Positions 12,066-24,575 of a DNA stretch of 64,000 nt are shown here, one piece after another. A model generated the notes under the pieces. It was not told where the DNA came from. It searched no databases and saw only the letters and a program-made list of their open reading frames with translations. This DNA comes from Trematomus loennbergii (taxonomy: Eukaryota > Chordata > Actinopteri > Perciformes > Nototheniidae). Positions within the stretch are counted from its first letter, which is position 1. Each line of letters starts with the position of its first letter. Where the stretch lies: assembly GCA_012861695.1 (NCBI GenBank), contig JAAOOA010000086.1, positions 23,580,403-23,644,402 on the forward strand, in the 5' to 3' direction. The position numbers and the translations under genes were made by a program.

Positions 12066-13148
12066 GGCAAGGGTTCCAGTTTGTCATTGTTACACTATGG
12101 CTTACCTAAGCTTAGTTTTAGATTTGTAACAGGATGAACCTAGAAGTGTTGGGCCAGGGCTGACAATAAAAACTCATTTTGTATATGAAAAAAGCAAATG
12201 GAAAATAAATAAAGCTTAGCCTAAACCCTAGCTGACCTGTTTGTGGTGGCTGTCTTTTGGAGCTTGCCACATGTTAAAGCTACCTCAATCTTTTCCAATA
12301 TGAAAAAAAAGTAGTGGAAGAGAGTCCACAAAAATACAAGCCAAGAAACGGGGTGAGACAACAGCTTCCTCCCTCTCAGCCTCCCCTCTGCCTTCTGGTT
12401 TACCCCCGTCACTCTCGCCCCTTCTTCTGTTCAAACACTGACGAATCGACATGTCAGCCAAATGTTCCCGGGCCATTCTCAGAGCTTGCAGGACACGATA
12501 GCGGAGCCAGCAGGGCTTAAAGCTGCCATACAACACATGTTGGGTTACTAATTGGTTTGGGAGTCATCAGCTTCCCTCATACGTGTCAATGATTGCACAC
12601 AAGTTGACGGGGGGGGGGGGGGGTGGGGGGGAACTGCTTTGTAATTCAGAGGGCAATTAACAAGTAATGCGCCGGCAACTATGATAGTTATGACTCATTT
12701 ACATTATTTGTAAATGGAGAGTGAAAAGATGGAGCGTAACTGCAAAGCACGTTCTAATTGTGTTGGCATTTTCCATCAACACAGGAAACCCAAATGCACC
12801 AACTCTCATGCCAGCTCAGTCATGGGATCCTGCTTTCTTTTTTTCTTTTGAATGCAGCTCTCAAACCATCAACTGTTCTCAATAACTTTTGGCTTCCAGC
12901 TTTGTGAATTGGACATTAACTTTCATTAGTGCATACATTTGTTTTTTTGGGGTGTTAATGACTGATTCACTACCCATGGCAATGTATGATTTTTTTTACA
13001 TCTAGCAGCTGGAAGTCATTTGGACAATTGTTGTAGGTTGGGTCCTCAATGTCAATGAACGGTCCATCTTTCTATCTAAGCACACAGCTGACAGGCGTGT
13101 TTTGTTTTGTTAAACCTAACCCCTTTATTATAATTTACCAATCATACT
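12066..13148. other. Non-coding stretch with a G homopolymer
   Basis: A run of 15 G, one T and 7 G occupies 12609-12631, long enough to matter for sequencing accuracy and G-quadruplex potential. The overlapping open frames at 12221-12536 on both strands have no recognisable features. Confidence 0.5.
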
Positions 13149-13434
13149 TAGGGCGACTGTGGCTGCGAGGGAGTGCGTCGTCTTTCAACCAGAAGGTTAT
13201 GGGTTCGATCCCAGCCCGTACAGCCAACATGTTGATGTATCCTTGGACAAGAGACTTAACCCTGAGTTGCTCCCGATGGCATGGCCAACGGTGTATGAAT
13301 GTTAGGTCCTCGAGTAAGGTACACTGCTCTGTATGAATGGGTGAATGACATGTAGTATGTAAAGCGCTTTGAGGGGTCGTAAAGACTGGATAAAGTGCTA
13401 TATAAGTACAGTCCATTTACCATTCCATTTACTT
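13149..13434 (+). mobile_element. tRNA-derived SINE, near full length
   Basis: An RNA polymerase III A box (TGGCTGCGAGGG, 13160-13171) and B box (GGGTTCGATCCC, 13201-13212) are spaced as in a tRNA-derived head. A body and a LINE-like 3' tail follow, with AAGCGCTTTGAGGGGTCGTA and GTGCTATATAAGTACAGTCC, ending in imperfect CCATTTAC repeats. A tail fragment of the same family lies at 45019-45092. No intact tRNA cloverleaf is expected beyond the head. The overlapping open frames are incidental. Confidence 0.85.
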
Positions 13435-14511
13435 CTCTCTGTAAATTGCTGTTAATTCCAATAAATCGTTTCTTTATGTTTCTTTTCCACATTCAAATCT
13501 TTTCATAGGCGAAACACATCAAGGCTTTTAATTGCTGTTCAATGTTCAGGTTGAAAGGTCAAAGAAAGTGTGTGGGAAATAATGATTTAAGTTTACAGTA
13601 GCTGAGTGACATTCAGAAATTAGTCCTTGGATGGTATCTCATTTATATGTAGGCGTCGCTGCACCTGTTTGTTCGAATACAAAGTGACAGACATAGTCAT
13701 GTAAAGAAAAAAAAAAGAGAAGATTAATTTACTTTCTCACACCCTAGCTAGCCAAGTGCTGCGAAAGCACTGTGTTCTAAATTAATTGGTATATTTGCAA
13801 ATTAATTAAAGCTACCTTTGCTTAGAAAATACTTAATTTAGATAACATGTCTCATCTCAACTTATTAAAAAATGTAATGTTTTAAAAAACTGTCCAGTAC
13901 TCATTATGTGTTGCATGCTGGGATATATACATTATGACTTACATGTAATTAAAGGTGTATACACTTGTTTAAAATGTTGTTAATATTATTTTGTTTCCAA
14001 AAACATATTTTATATATTATGTCATATTTTTGATCCTGGCTTGTGTAGTCTTTGAAAGTCTTGACAGTGAACAAATGTGTGCTTGTGCATGTCTACTTTT
14101 ATTCTGTAGACACATGTCTGCTTCTGTAGTTGCCTACAGGTGGCTTCAGCTGTCCACAAAGAAACATCAGAGCTGTCCCAGGTCAACATCATTCTATCTA
14201 ATGTGTTTTCTCTCTTTCGCTCCACCCTCCCTCAGCTGAGATGTCTGCTGAGATGAAAGAGGCAGACAGGCAGACAGAAAGAGAGCAGTTCTGATGGTGT
14301 TCATCACAGCAGGCGTACGTCAAATGGGGAAAAGCCAGACGTCACGATTCCTTTCTGCTCTTCACTCACTCACTTTTGTTTGCCAGTGGGTCAGTCAGCA
14401 TCCACGTCAAAGCTGTCGGTCATCGTCCTCCCCACATCCCCCCTCCCTCTTCAAATCCGTCATGACGTAAATCAACTCAGTGTCCCATAGGCTTCCCTGG
14501 GTGGTGGTCGC
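13435..14511. other. Non-coding stretch, nothing recognised
   Basis: AT-rich to about 14000, then mixed sequence with CAGACAGG repeats near 14260. No repeat family or exon is supported. Confidence 0.45.
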
Positions 14512-14536
14512 CACACACACGCACGCACGCACGCAT

Positions 14537-14594
<58 letters not shown>

Positions 14595-14603
14595 CCACAC
14601 ACA

Positions 14604-14694
<91 letters not shown>

Positions 14695-14698
14695 AGAG
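14512..14698. repeat. CACG tetramer and CA dinucleotide microsatellite
   Basis: (CACG)n at about 14517-14555 passes into (CA)n interrupted four or so times by CC or AA, then a short GA run at 14691-14698. The interruptions are what give several long artefactual frames on both strands. Confidence 0.98.
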
Positions 14699-15635
14699 AC
14701 CAAAGTCACCTGTGTCTGGCAGAGAGAGAGAGGCTGAGGTAACAGAAAGGTTAGCTAAAGGTCCAGTCCACTGAGGAAAACCGAGAGAGACATCAAAGAG
14801 AAATGAGTGCGAGACAAAGCCTTCTGGTCTCAATCAAGCTGGTAAACAGTTGAGTGCAATACCTCTTCTTAAATTAGTCCCTGATAGGAGCACAATGATA
14901 GGACAGCCGCTTCACTGCAGGAAAGAGGAGAGGAGCCTAATGGAAGTGGGATTGCCAGCTGAGCCCCATGGCAATGTCTTTTTTCTCACAAATTAGTCAT
15001 TTACATGTCGGCACACTGCCTTGTTGCTGCCCAATCTTTTTTTTGGTGCTTTTTAATATGTCTATTAGGGTCTAGGCAACCTGGGGAAAAAGGATCCATA
15101 ACAAATGAAATCACAAGAGGAGGGTAACCTTGAAAACAATCTGGCCACTCTAACAGCAAGAGTTTGAGGAGGAATTAGGAGTAAATGGACACACTCTCAG
15201 AACGGCGGCGCATAATTGGACAAAACAGTTTTGAGAGAGCCAGACATTGTCACCTGGGAATCTGCATTGCGCGTACACAATGGTCAAAACGGCAAATCAC
15301 CAGTAAAATGCCTAACAAGCCATTTCTAGTCCATTTGGCAGAATATCGCAACACATAATTCGATTTATTTCCCCCTCGCCCTTGTTTATAAAGGTTTTTG
15401 GAGCTGCTTTGAATACTGATAAGTCACGGATGCCTGGATGTGCGCCCGCTATGCTTGAGACCTCTTTATCAGAAAGACATGTATCATCATGCACATCTGC
15501 ACTCCTTAATACACACACATACTTGTCATAATAAAGTGTGTGTGTGCAGGAAGGACAAAGAAAGCGAGGGAAATTTATCAGACGCAGCAATCCGCTTCTC
15601 TTGTGTTTTTCCACTCGGCCCCTCATCCCACTCTC
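14699..15635. other. Non-coding stretch, nothing firmly recognised
   Basis: No transposon signature. Parts (14930-15010 and 15310-15420) have a low-repeat, mixed-composition texture similar to the blocks listed as possible regulatory sequence. Confidence 0.35.
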
Positions 15636-15835
15636 ATCTCACTCTCTCCTGCGCCGATATATCTTTAGCCATTTAATTAGCCGGACAGGTAATAAATTCC
15701 GTGTCTCGTGCCCCGCTCGCTACTTTATTTATTTATCTATCAAGCCTTTTAGAGCAGTACCGACTCCAAGGGCCAGACTCCATTATAAGGCAAGCAGCAT
15801 CTCTGCAGCCTTCTAACGTTTTAGTCATTAGTTAA
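15636..15835. other. Low-repeat sequence, candidate regulatory block
   Basis: It contains a GCCATTTAATTAGCC homeodomain-type site near 15668-15682, further TTAGTCATTAGTTAATC motifs near 15822-15838, and no repeat similarity. Inference from motif content only. Confidence 0.25.
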
Positions 15836-16024
15836 TCAAGCTGACTGCATGGGGACTGTGTCAACTTCGGCATCTGTTGCGTGCAAAAAGAGATATTAAA
15901 CTTGTAGATCTTGTGAATAAATGCAGTATATATTAAAGGGCTTTTCTTAGACAATTACACGCAAATGAGTATCTGAGTGTGAGTGTGTGTAATCCTCTGT
16001 GTGTCTGGCTAGCTAGATAAGAGC

Positions 16025-16310
16025 TTGCCGGATGGCGTCACATCATTTAAGACTCAATGAGCTGTCAGCGATTTCAATGCCGGAGAACATATGCCTCAAC
16101 CAATAAGGTGTCAGCGAGGTCAAGGTTTCCCTCTCTTTTCACCGTCCTTGCACATTGCACTGTCAGCACATCATCACTCGCCTTCATATCAGGGCCCTTG
16201 CTTAATGCCACCCTAATTGAATCAGGCTGCAGCGCGGTGCTTGTTACAGTACACTTTGACGACAGTAAGGTGTGAATGGGCGTACGTACGTGCAGGTGCC
16301 TGGGAATTAG
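16025..16310. other. Low-repeat sequence with clustered TGTCAG motifs, candidate enhancer
   Basis: TGTCAG occurs near 16060, 16110 and 16162, close to the TALE-homeodomain (MEIS/PKNOX) core TGACAG when read on the other strand. AGGTCAAGG near 16117 resembles a monomeric nuclear-receptor half-site. The overlapping open frames (72 and 79 codons, opposite strands) have no domain. Regulatory function is inferred and untested. Confidence 0.25.
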
Positions 16311-18149
16311 CACGTGTTAAAATCATTAGCACTCATCTCTCACCATTAGGCATATTGGCAGTGTAAAGTGTGTTGGACCCGTTGAGGATGTCCTAATTAA
16401 ATGCTTACAGTGCCGTAGTTTACCATGTATCATGTCACTGTAATTGGCCACTCAGGCAGACATCAGCTTTCACTGAGAACATGAGGTTAGTGTTATCTGT
16501 AACACTAGATACACCTTATCTGTAGCTGACTTAATATGTCGCTAAGGTGATTGAACAATACTGCACTTACAGGATGTTTCAGAGCTCACAACTCAAATAT
16601 TACATTTTCCCACTTCCTTTTTCTTTACTTAAATAAATGGAGGTGTTTTTTATGCATGCCCAAAGGCAAATGTTGCATAAGTACCAGTGAGGACGATTGC
16701 AGTTTTGAACTCATGTTTGATGTTATTTATGCACAAGGAGATGTATTAAAAAGTCCTGTTTTAACGATTTACTATGATATTTACATTTACATTTTCATTT
16801 CATTTATAGTAGCTTCATTTAGCGGTCCGGGTTAGTATAGTAGCACTTATAACGCCTTTAATAGGCTGAGAAAATTCTAATCGGGTGCTAAGTGTACTCT
16901 GCTTATGTGTGAAAGTAGAGCATGTGTTAATTCAAGATGCATGTAGTTTATGTTATTCAATGCATTTTTGTTTAAGAACAACAATTTCCCAGAGGTAAGG
17001 AATCCCTACTCCAGTTCGAACCTTTTTAAATGAGGCATTTAAGACACTGGAAATGTACTTAGGCTGACAATAGAGGCTACATATAATTTCTTACTTTGTT
17101 TACATCAAATCCACTTAAACTTAAAGAGGTTGCAGGACATTCTGAACTGCAAACACTATATGTCTACGTATAGTAAAAGCTGAATATGTGTTACTGAGTG
17201 TGTATTATGTGTGCATGAGTGTGTGTACTCATACTGGCGAGCTGCTGGAGTGCTTGATAGAGGGCCGTTACATTCTCGTTAGTTCAGCTTCAGTGCTCTG
17301 GTGTGGAACACATCTGCCCTCGCTCCCCAAACACTAGCCGAATCTGACCCAAAAGTCCCCCCCCACTCCCCTGTATACCCCTCTCTCCCTCCCCTGCCAT
17401 CCTTCTCTCCCTCTGCTTGACCTCTGCCAACGCCCCAGTGTCCATTACTCCATCTCTCCGGATTCTCTCCTGTGTTCGCGGTGCTTTCTCAGAACTCTTC
17501 TGAAGCGCTGCAGATTGATGTTTACTTATTAACAGCTTTTTCCCAGCGTTGTCACATCATTCCTGGCTGATTAACCATCTGTGCTTTGGATTCAAACGGC
17601 ACATCCTTGAACATTATCAGCTACAACCTCAATTTGTGTGTTGTAATAAATCATAATTTACTTCTACTCAGTCTCGCTATAAATTACTCTTTACCTTATA
17701 CGAGTGCTTTCAACTTGCATCCTTTTTTATTGACCAGTAGATCGGCGAATACTCTGGTTGCAAAAACCAGTCCGATTATGGAAGTCTTATGAGCATGACA
17801 CTTCTTCTCACTTGATTTATTATCTCAGTAAACAAAGTAAACACTTGGTGTAAACATCTGCTTCTATATCCTTTTCAATAAAGCATGATATTCATTATGT
17901 AAATGATGGTCACATGTAAAGTAAAGAGAGAAGGGGGATGCTTAATGGAGCTTCTTTGTGAATAAGGGTTGCTACTGTACCACACAACATGTTTTGGTGT
18001 TGGTGTTTTTGTTTAAGAACTTAAACTTTTTACAGTGTGTTAATTCACATGAAAGGGAATTCTAAGATTTTGGACCTCTAAACATTTTCTTGTTCAGCAC
18101 ATAGCACGCTGCTTGGCGATGGACACAAATTCTTTGAGTCAAATCAATC
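16311..18149. other. Non-coding stretch, nothing recognised
   Basis: Includes a pyrimidine-rich tract at about 17350-17420 with runs of C, and otherwise AT-rich sequence. A stretch near 16780-16830 recalls a common fish SINE motif (CATTTAG), but the match is too short to call. Confidence 0.45.
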
Positions 18150-18785
18150 ACCAATAACTGTTCTCCCTGAGGCAGCTGAAGAAATGCAACCTGCCAAAGA
18201 CAATGATGGTGAACTTCTACACCTCCATCATCAAGTCCATCCTCACCTCCTCCATCACCATCTGGTACGCCACAGCCAAGGATAAGGGCAGGCTGCAGCG
18301 TGTCATCCGCTCTGCAGAGAAGGTGATCGACTGTAATCTGCCATCCCTCCACGACCTGCATGCCTCCAGGTCCCTGAGGCCGGCAGGGAAGATAGTGGCC
18401 GACCCCTCCCACCCTGGACACAAACTGTTCACCCCCCTCCCCTCTATCAGGACCAAAACCTCTCGCCACCTGAACAGTTTCTTCCCCTCCGCTACCGGCC
18501 TCTTAAACAAGGCCCGGCCCCCCCCACTGACACTTACCTCAGCCACAACATGGTCTCTATATGCATTACATTAATGCACACAATGTTCATACTGCTTACT
18601 GCACATATTTCCTATAATTCATTCATAGCATTCTAAACTACTGCTTTATTTTATTGCTATTTAACTATATTTTTACGGTGTCCTTAAAGATTTTTTGTTT
18701 TATATTTTATGTCTGCACCATGACATCAAGTCAAATTCCTCGTATGTGTGAACCTCAATAAACCTGTTTCTGATTCTGATTCTGG
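18150..18785 (+). mobile_element. 5'-truncated non-LTR retrotransposon, 3' end of ORF2 plus UTR
   Basis: The plus strand encodes the C-terminal part of a reverse-transcriptase protein. It begins around LFSLRQLKKCNLPKTMMV and runs through RLQRVIRSAEKVIDCNLPSL and SHPGHKLFTPLPSIRTKTSR to SFFPSATGLLNKA near 18515. This post-RT layout is known from CR1/L2/Rex1-group LINEs. A 3' UTR follows, with AATAAA at about 18757 and a terminal repeat of TTCTGA. The catalytic RT and endonuclease domains are absent, so it is a dead 5' truncation. A shorter relative is at 29700-30166. Confidence 0.85.
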
Positions 18786-20143
<1,358 letters not shown>

Positions 20144-20354
20144 AGACACAAAGAGTGTCAAAGAGAAGGAGATGTCTTGTAGTCTGTTTCATATATATTA
20201 TTATAAATAATAATATATTTATTTTGTTAGCGCTTTTACAGGTGCTCAAAGATGCCTTACAGATATAGTGAAAAGAAAAGAACAACAAATAAATACATAT
20301 AGTTAAAGTCAAATTAAAATCAAGCAATACAGTACAACAGCAATCACACATTAA

Positions 20355-21239
20355 CCTCTTAAGCACGGCGGTCCCCCCATTGGACCCCACCCACCGTTTT
20401 TTTTCGAGATAATGTCTCAGGGCTTCTTAACATTTATGAAACTATTAATGTGTAGCACCAGATTAACGGGAAGAATCTCAGCTAACTGAAGATATGAACC
20501 ATTTTTACCAAAACAAAACACAAGTCTCATAAGAAGCGTCTAAATGACCCCTGAGCGAAAAGATTCTAACGCACTGCGGCACACAGTTCAAGATAAAGAT
20601 ACCCTTATTACTTATCGTAGCTGCACATACAATATAGCCGATTAAAGCTGAGACTCCACTGATTATTTAGGTATAGTATCATCACTGAGCGATCCCAACT
20701 TGCGACAGGGGAAGCAAACACAGACATCACAACACGTACCTTTACGGAGCTTTACGGCAGATCGTCTCACCGTAGCTGTCAATTAGGTCAAAAGACGTGT
20801 TCAATGGCATTAAAACGAAAAAGAAAAATGCTACAACTGTTGATCCATAGGTTGATAATGTACCTGTGCCTTTGAAAAAATTATTTATAATCCATAATTC
20901 CATTTTTATGTAAAAATCGGAGCGGAAAAGTTAGCTGCTAATGGTAGCCACCAGAGTGTATGCAGCTTCCGGTTTTGGTAACGCGTCACTCTCACTCCTT
21001 ATTGTTAACGTTTTGGTGTGTATATAACTTTCCTCGATTCCATTGGCTCTAGCGGTTATAAAGAGATTTCATTCATCAAAATCGAGCAAGGGGGGCCAGA
21101 GATAGGTCAAATCCACCCAAATGACCCCAGAAGTGGGTTGTTTTGGCTAAATCTCTCTAAAAATGTCAAATTTCACTTGTTTTGCATCAATCTTGATACG
21201 GGTACTTATTATATGTTGTACTTTGGATTCCTAAAGCTT
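20355..21239. mobile_element. 885-bp TTAA-flanked insertion inside the LINE, piggyBac/Kolobok-like
   Basis: TTAA precedes 20355 and follows 21239. The host LINE reads sensibly only if this block is removed: coding end and stop on one side, 3' UTR on the other. The left end begins CCTCTTAAGCACGGCGGTCC, while the right end read inward begins AAGCTTTAGGAATCC, so clear terminal inverted repeats are not visible. It has no coding capacity beyond a 77-codon chance frame. It could be a non-autonomous piggyBac-type element; the assignment rests on the TTAA target and the interruption. Confidence 0.6.
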
Positions 21240-21360
21240 TTAATCTACTAACCCATCATCCAAGGGTAGTTTTGAAGAGGTGAGTTTTTGTACGTTTTTT
21301 GAAGGTGGTGATGCGGGGGGGATGGATAGGAGGTTGGCTTCTGATGAGCGGAGGCAGCGG

Positions 21361-21536
21361 AAGGGGTGTGGTGGTGCAGCAGCAGGTCTGTGAGGTAGGG
21401 GGAAGGGGTGTGGTGGTGCAGCAGCAGGTCTGTGAGGTAGGGGGAAGGGGTGTGGGGTGCAGCAGCAGGTCTGTGAGGTAGGGGGAAGGGGTGTGGTGGT
21501 ATGGTGGTGCAGCAGCAGGTCTGTGAGGTAGGGGGA
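21361..21536. repeat. 42-bp minisatellite within the LINE reading frame
   Basis: Four head-to-tail units of about 42 bp, centred on GTGCAGCAGCAGGTCTGTGA, with lengths of roughly 42, 40, 50 and a partial. On the minus strand they repeat the LTDLLLHHH-type segment of the retrotransposon protein in shifting frames. Confidence 0.9.
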
Positions 21537-21722
21537 GCCTGGTTGTTGGGCTTTGTGAGTAATGAGGAGGACTTTGAAGTGGATTCTTTGACGGACGGGG
21601 AGCCAGTGGAGGTTCTGGAGGACGGGAGTGATGTGGTCTTGGGAGCGGGTGTGGGTGAGGAGGCGGGCAGCAGAGTTCTGGATATGTTGGATATATGAGT
21701 CTTTGCGATGAGTCACAGAAAC

Positions 21723-22709
21723 GTGAAGTTTAATTTTGGAAACTTATATAAAAGTGAGTGTACCCGTCGGCTGAGTATATGAGTGTGTGTTTGTGTGTGT
21801 CTTTCTGGCTTGAGGGGTTCATCCAGGACATAGACGTGGTGGCTGGCACAATGCACGCCCCCTCAGATATGTCTAGCATTTATAATCACCATAATTGGCT
21901 CAGACAAAAACATTTAAATGATGATGAGCAGATGGCATCACTCACACGGGCTGCATAGCAAGAAGCTGGCACCCCGATCTGCCTCCAAAAAGAACAGGTG
22001 AAACTTCAGAAAATCATCCTCTTAACTCAGGACATCACAGCAGTAATCAGATGTAAATTACCTCGGCAGATAAATCTTTGATTAGCTTTTTCGTTGCGTG
22101 CTGTTTCTGTTGTGTGTGGCCTGCGACTGATTGCTGCAAAAACAGTATAGCAATCCATTGTGTCGTGGGAAGCCTGCTAATACCTCAATGCTTCTGTCTA
22201 AGTATTGTATATGCATAGGTGTGTGCCTCACAACACTCACACACACACACACACAACGCACCTACCAAGACTCATACAATTCATCCACAGCACCAACACT
22301 GCAATAAATCTTTACAAACATGAAAAGAAAAGCATGCTCTCTCAGAGGCATGCATTAGAGTCAAGTGTTTGGTTAGAGGATAAAATAGCCAAGCTCGCAA
22401 TAATAATAATGTTTGCAGAAGTTGGCAGGTAAGTCATCTCTTTCTCCTGGCTCTGCTAATTAAAGTCGGCACCAGTGGGACAGAGAGGGGGAAACTCCGT
22501 AATATAGCTATGGGCTTGAACAGATGCTGTGCTTTGATGAGCACAGGAGTAGCCTATCATGCATTGTTTCCCATTATCAGGAGAGCAGGAGCAGGTCATC
22601 TTTAATTACACCAAGATTATCTGAGGGCTTTCACTAAGAACCCACAGAGTACAGTATACGCATTTAGAGCGGTTGAGAATATATGAACGTGAATATACCG
22701 TCTGTTATC
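21723..22709. other. Non-coding stretch with a possible regulatory segment
   Basis: A short (CA)n run is at 22238-22255. The segment at about 21845-21960 has low-repeat texture with CATTTATAATCACCATAATT and similar homeodomain-type sites. No exon is supported. Confidence 0.3.
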
Positions 22710-24281
22710 TATGGGCTCAGAACAGTCTCATAATACACACATGCACACAGAAGGATTCACACATGTATTTCATGATCCGCAAAAGGATTCACACTTGTAT
22801 TTCCGGATCCACACTTGTGTTTTTCAATGCACACACAAATGTGTTCCGTTTCATATACATGTAAATAAAATCCAAATACAGAAAAAAGTTTTACATATGT
22901 ATTTTTGATCCTCACATATTTGTTTTCCGTTTAAATCCCCTGAACCTGCAAAACACAAACCGCTTTCTGTGCATGGATCGCTGTGCATTCGTGTGTGGGT
23001 TTTTTGAGACTCCCCTGACGGTCACCCGATTCGTACTTGTAATTTTTTCTATCTATAGCCAATCAGATGTCTCCTCAATTCTAAGCCAATCACATGAGCG
23101 CGCCCCACGAGGGTAGATTTCTTGCGTTCATGACGTTGCGCTTCATGTACGCATTTTGCGCTGTCCGGAGCTGACAGGTCCATGCCTGCAGGCGCTAATC
23201 TCAGGACACCTCCACTCTCAGTACATTGCCACTTTCCGAGCAGGAAAAGCACGCAAATACAAGCCTTTATATTATTAAGGTACAGTGCCATTTTCCGAAC
23301 CATTAATGAATGCTTGTGTACACAAAAACGGCAGGCAAAACTGTTTTAAATGTGTGTTTCCTGTATGGCGAATACAGCTGCTTTATTTATGTCTGTATGA
23401 AGTTGTTGTGAGTGTGGAGGGAGCAGCTACAGGTTAGCTTAGCCTAATCGATCAGTGCACTACGAAGCCAGTGCTAGACAGTGAACTGTCAACTGGGGGA
23501 GCCCCGCCGGTCATTATCGGCCGATATTCACTCTTAATAGTTTGATCGGTGCTCTCTATAAAGGCCGATCAGGAGAGCTGGATCTGATCAATATGAACAT
23601 AAACGCGAGTGAAGTTTTAGCGAGCTGCATGAGAAACTGACGGGCTGTCAAGAGAGAGGGAGGGAGAGAGGAAATAGATGATCCTTACTCCCGTGTTATT
23701 ATCCGGTCATAGTCCGGTAATTACCTAACGGAAACGCTGCTACACAATTCTATTATTATATTATTGAAACATGACCGGTAAGTTTCAAATTTATCCGGTA
23801 AAATTAAATTATGTCCACGGAAACCCTGCTCCGGACTACGCAAAATGCGTATATGAAGTGACATGAACGCAATAATCTACCCTCGTGGGGGTGCGCTCAT
23901 GTGATTGGCTTAGAATTGAGGAGACATCTGATTGGCTATAGATAGAAAAAATTACAAGTACGAATCGGCTCACCGTCAGGGGAGTCTCAAAAACCCACAC
24001 ACGAATGCAGAGCGATCCATGCACAGAAAGCGGTTTGTGTTTGCAGGTTCAGGGGATTTAAACGGAAAAAAATATGTGAGGATCAAAAATACATGTGTAA
24101 AACTTTTTTCTGTATTTGGATTTTATTTACATGTATATGAAACGGAACACATTTGTGTGTGCATTGAAAAACACAAGTGTGGATCATGAAATACAAGTGT
24201 GAATCATTTTGCGGATCATGAAATACAAGTGTGAATCCTTCTGTGTGCATGTGTGTATTATGAGACTGTTCTGAGCCCATA
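22710..24281. mobile_element. 1,572-bp element with arms of about 455 bp and a 6-bp TSD, IS3EU-like
   Basis: The left arm (22710-23170) and right arm (23829-24281) are inverted repeats of each other, with small indels. The element begins TATGGGCTCAGAACAGTCTC and ends in the reverse complement, flanked by GTTATC at 22704-22709 and 24282-24287. TA...TA termini with a 6-bp duplication match what is described for the IS3EU superfamily, though Dada-type elements also make 6-7-bp duplications. The central 658 bp (23171-23828) has no transposase frame and includes ATCGGCCGATAT and CCGGTAA motifs. Each arm contains tandem ATTCACACTTGTATTTC-type subrepeats and CCAATCA boxes. Confidence 0.85.
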
Positions 24282-24575
24282 GTTATCTTTGTCTAATTTG
24301 CTTTATGTTCCTGACATTCATTATTTTACGGCGGCAGATTTGGCTTGATGTCAATTCCAGGCAGTGATGCAATATAAATTAAGGTGTATAAGTGACACAG
24401 TTTGTTTGTTTTAGGTTTCATAAGATTTTACTGTTTGTTTTGCCCTGCAATGTTGGAGTAGATTAGCTGCTCCATCATGGAGAGGGCAAACTCATTTGCC
24501 AGAATGTGTTTTAGCAGGGAGGACTAGGAACTGTTGAGATGTAAGAAGATAGTCAGACAGTGAGACGTGGTTGGT
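24282..24575. other. Short non-coding spacer
   Basis: Between two inverted-repeat elements; nothing recognised. Confidence 0.4.

Larger units (their letters stand above)
20190..21722 (-). mobile_element. Minus-strand LINE 3' portion, split by an 885-bp insertion
   Basis: The coding end (21240-21716 on the minus strand, 158 codons) includes NSAARLLTHTRSQDHITPVL and LHWLPVRQRIHFKVLLI, a block common in the C-terminal part of fish non-LTR retrotransposon ORF2 proteins. Its stop codon falls at the TTAA where the 885-bp element sits. The 3' UTR continues on the far side to an AT-rich tail with ATTATTATTTAT near 20190-20210. The clade (jockey/I/CR1-like) is uncertain. The ORF carries an internal minisatellite. 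Another copy of the LLLTFKSFSGLAPPYL region lies at 52813. Confidence 0.75.

Noticed and set aside
13149..13220. Possible tRNA gene with A and B boxes
   Set aside because: The head is followed by a SINE body and LINE-like tail, a tail copy exists at 45 kb, and no acceptor stem closes.
16770..16830. Possible SINE fragment (CATTTACATTTT and TTCATTTAGC)
   Set aside because: Similarity to the common fish motif is too short and low-complexity to support a call.
18062..18469. 135-codon minus-strand frame at 18.1-18.5 kb
   Set aside because: Antisense shadow of the plus-strand LINE coding sequence, whose plus-strand translation matches known reverse-transcriptase C-terminal motifs.
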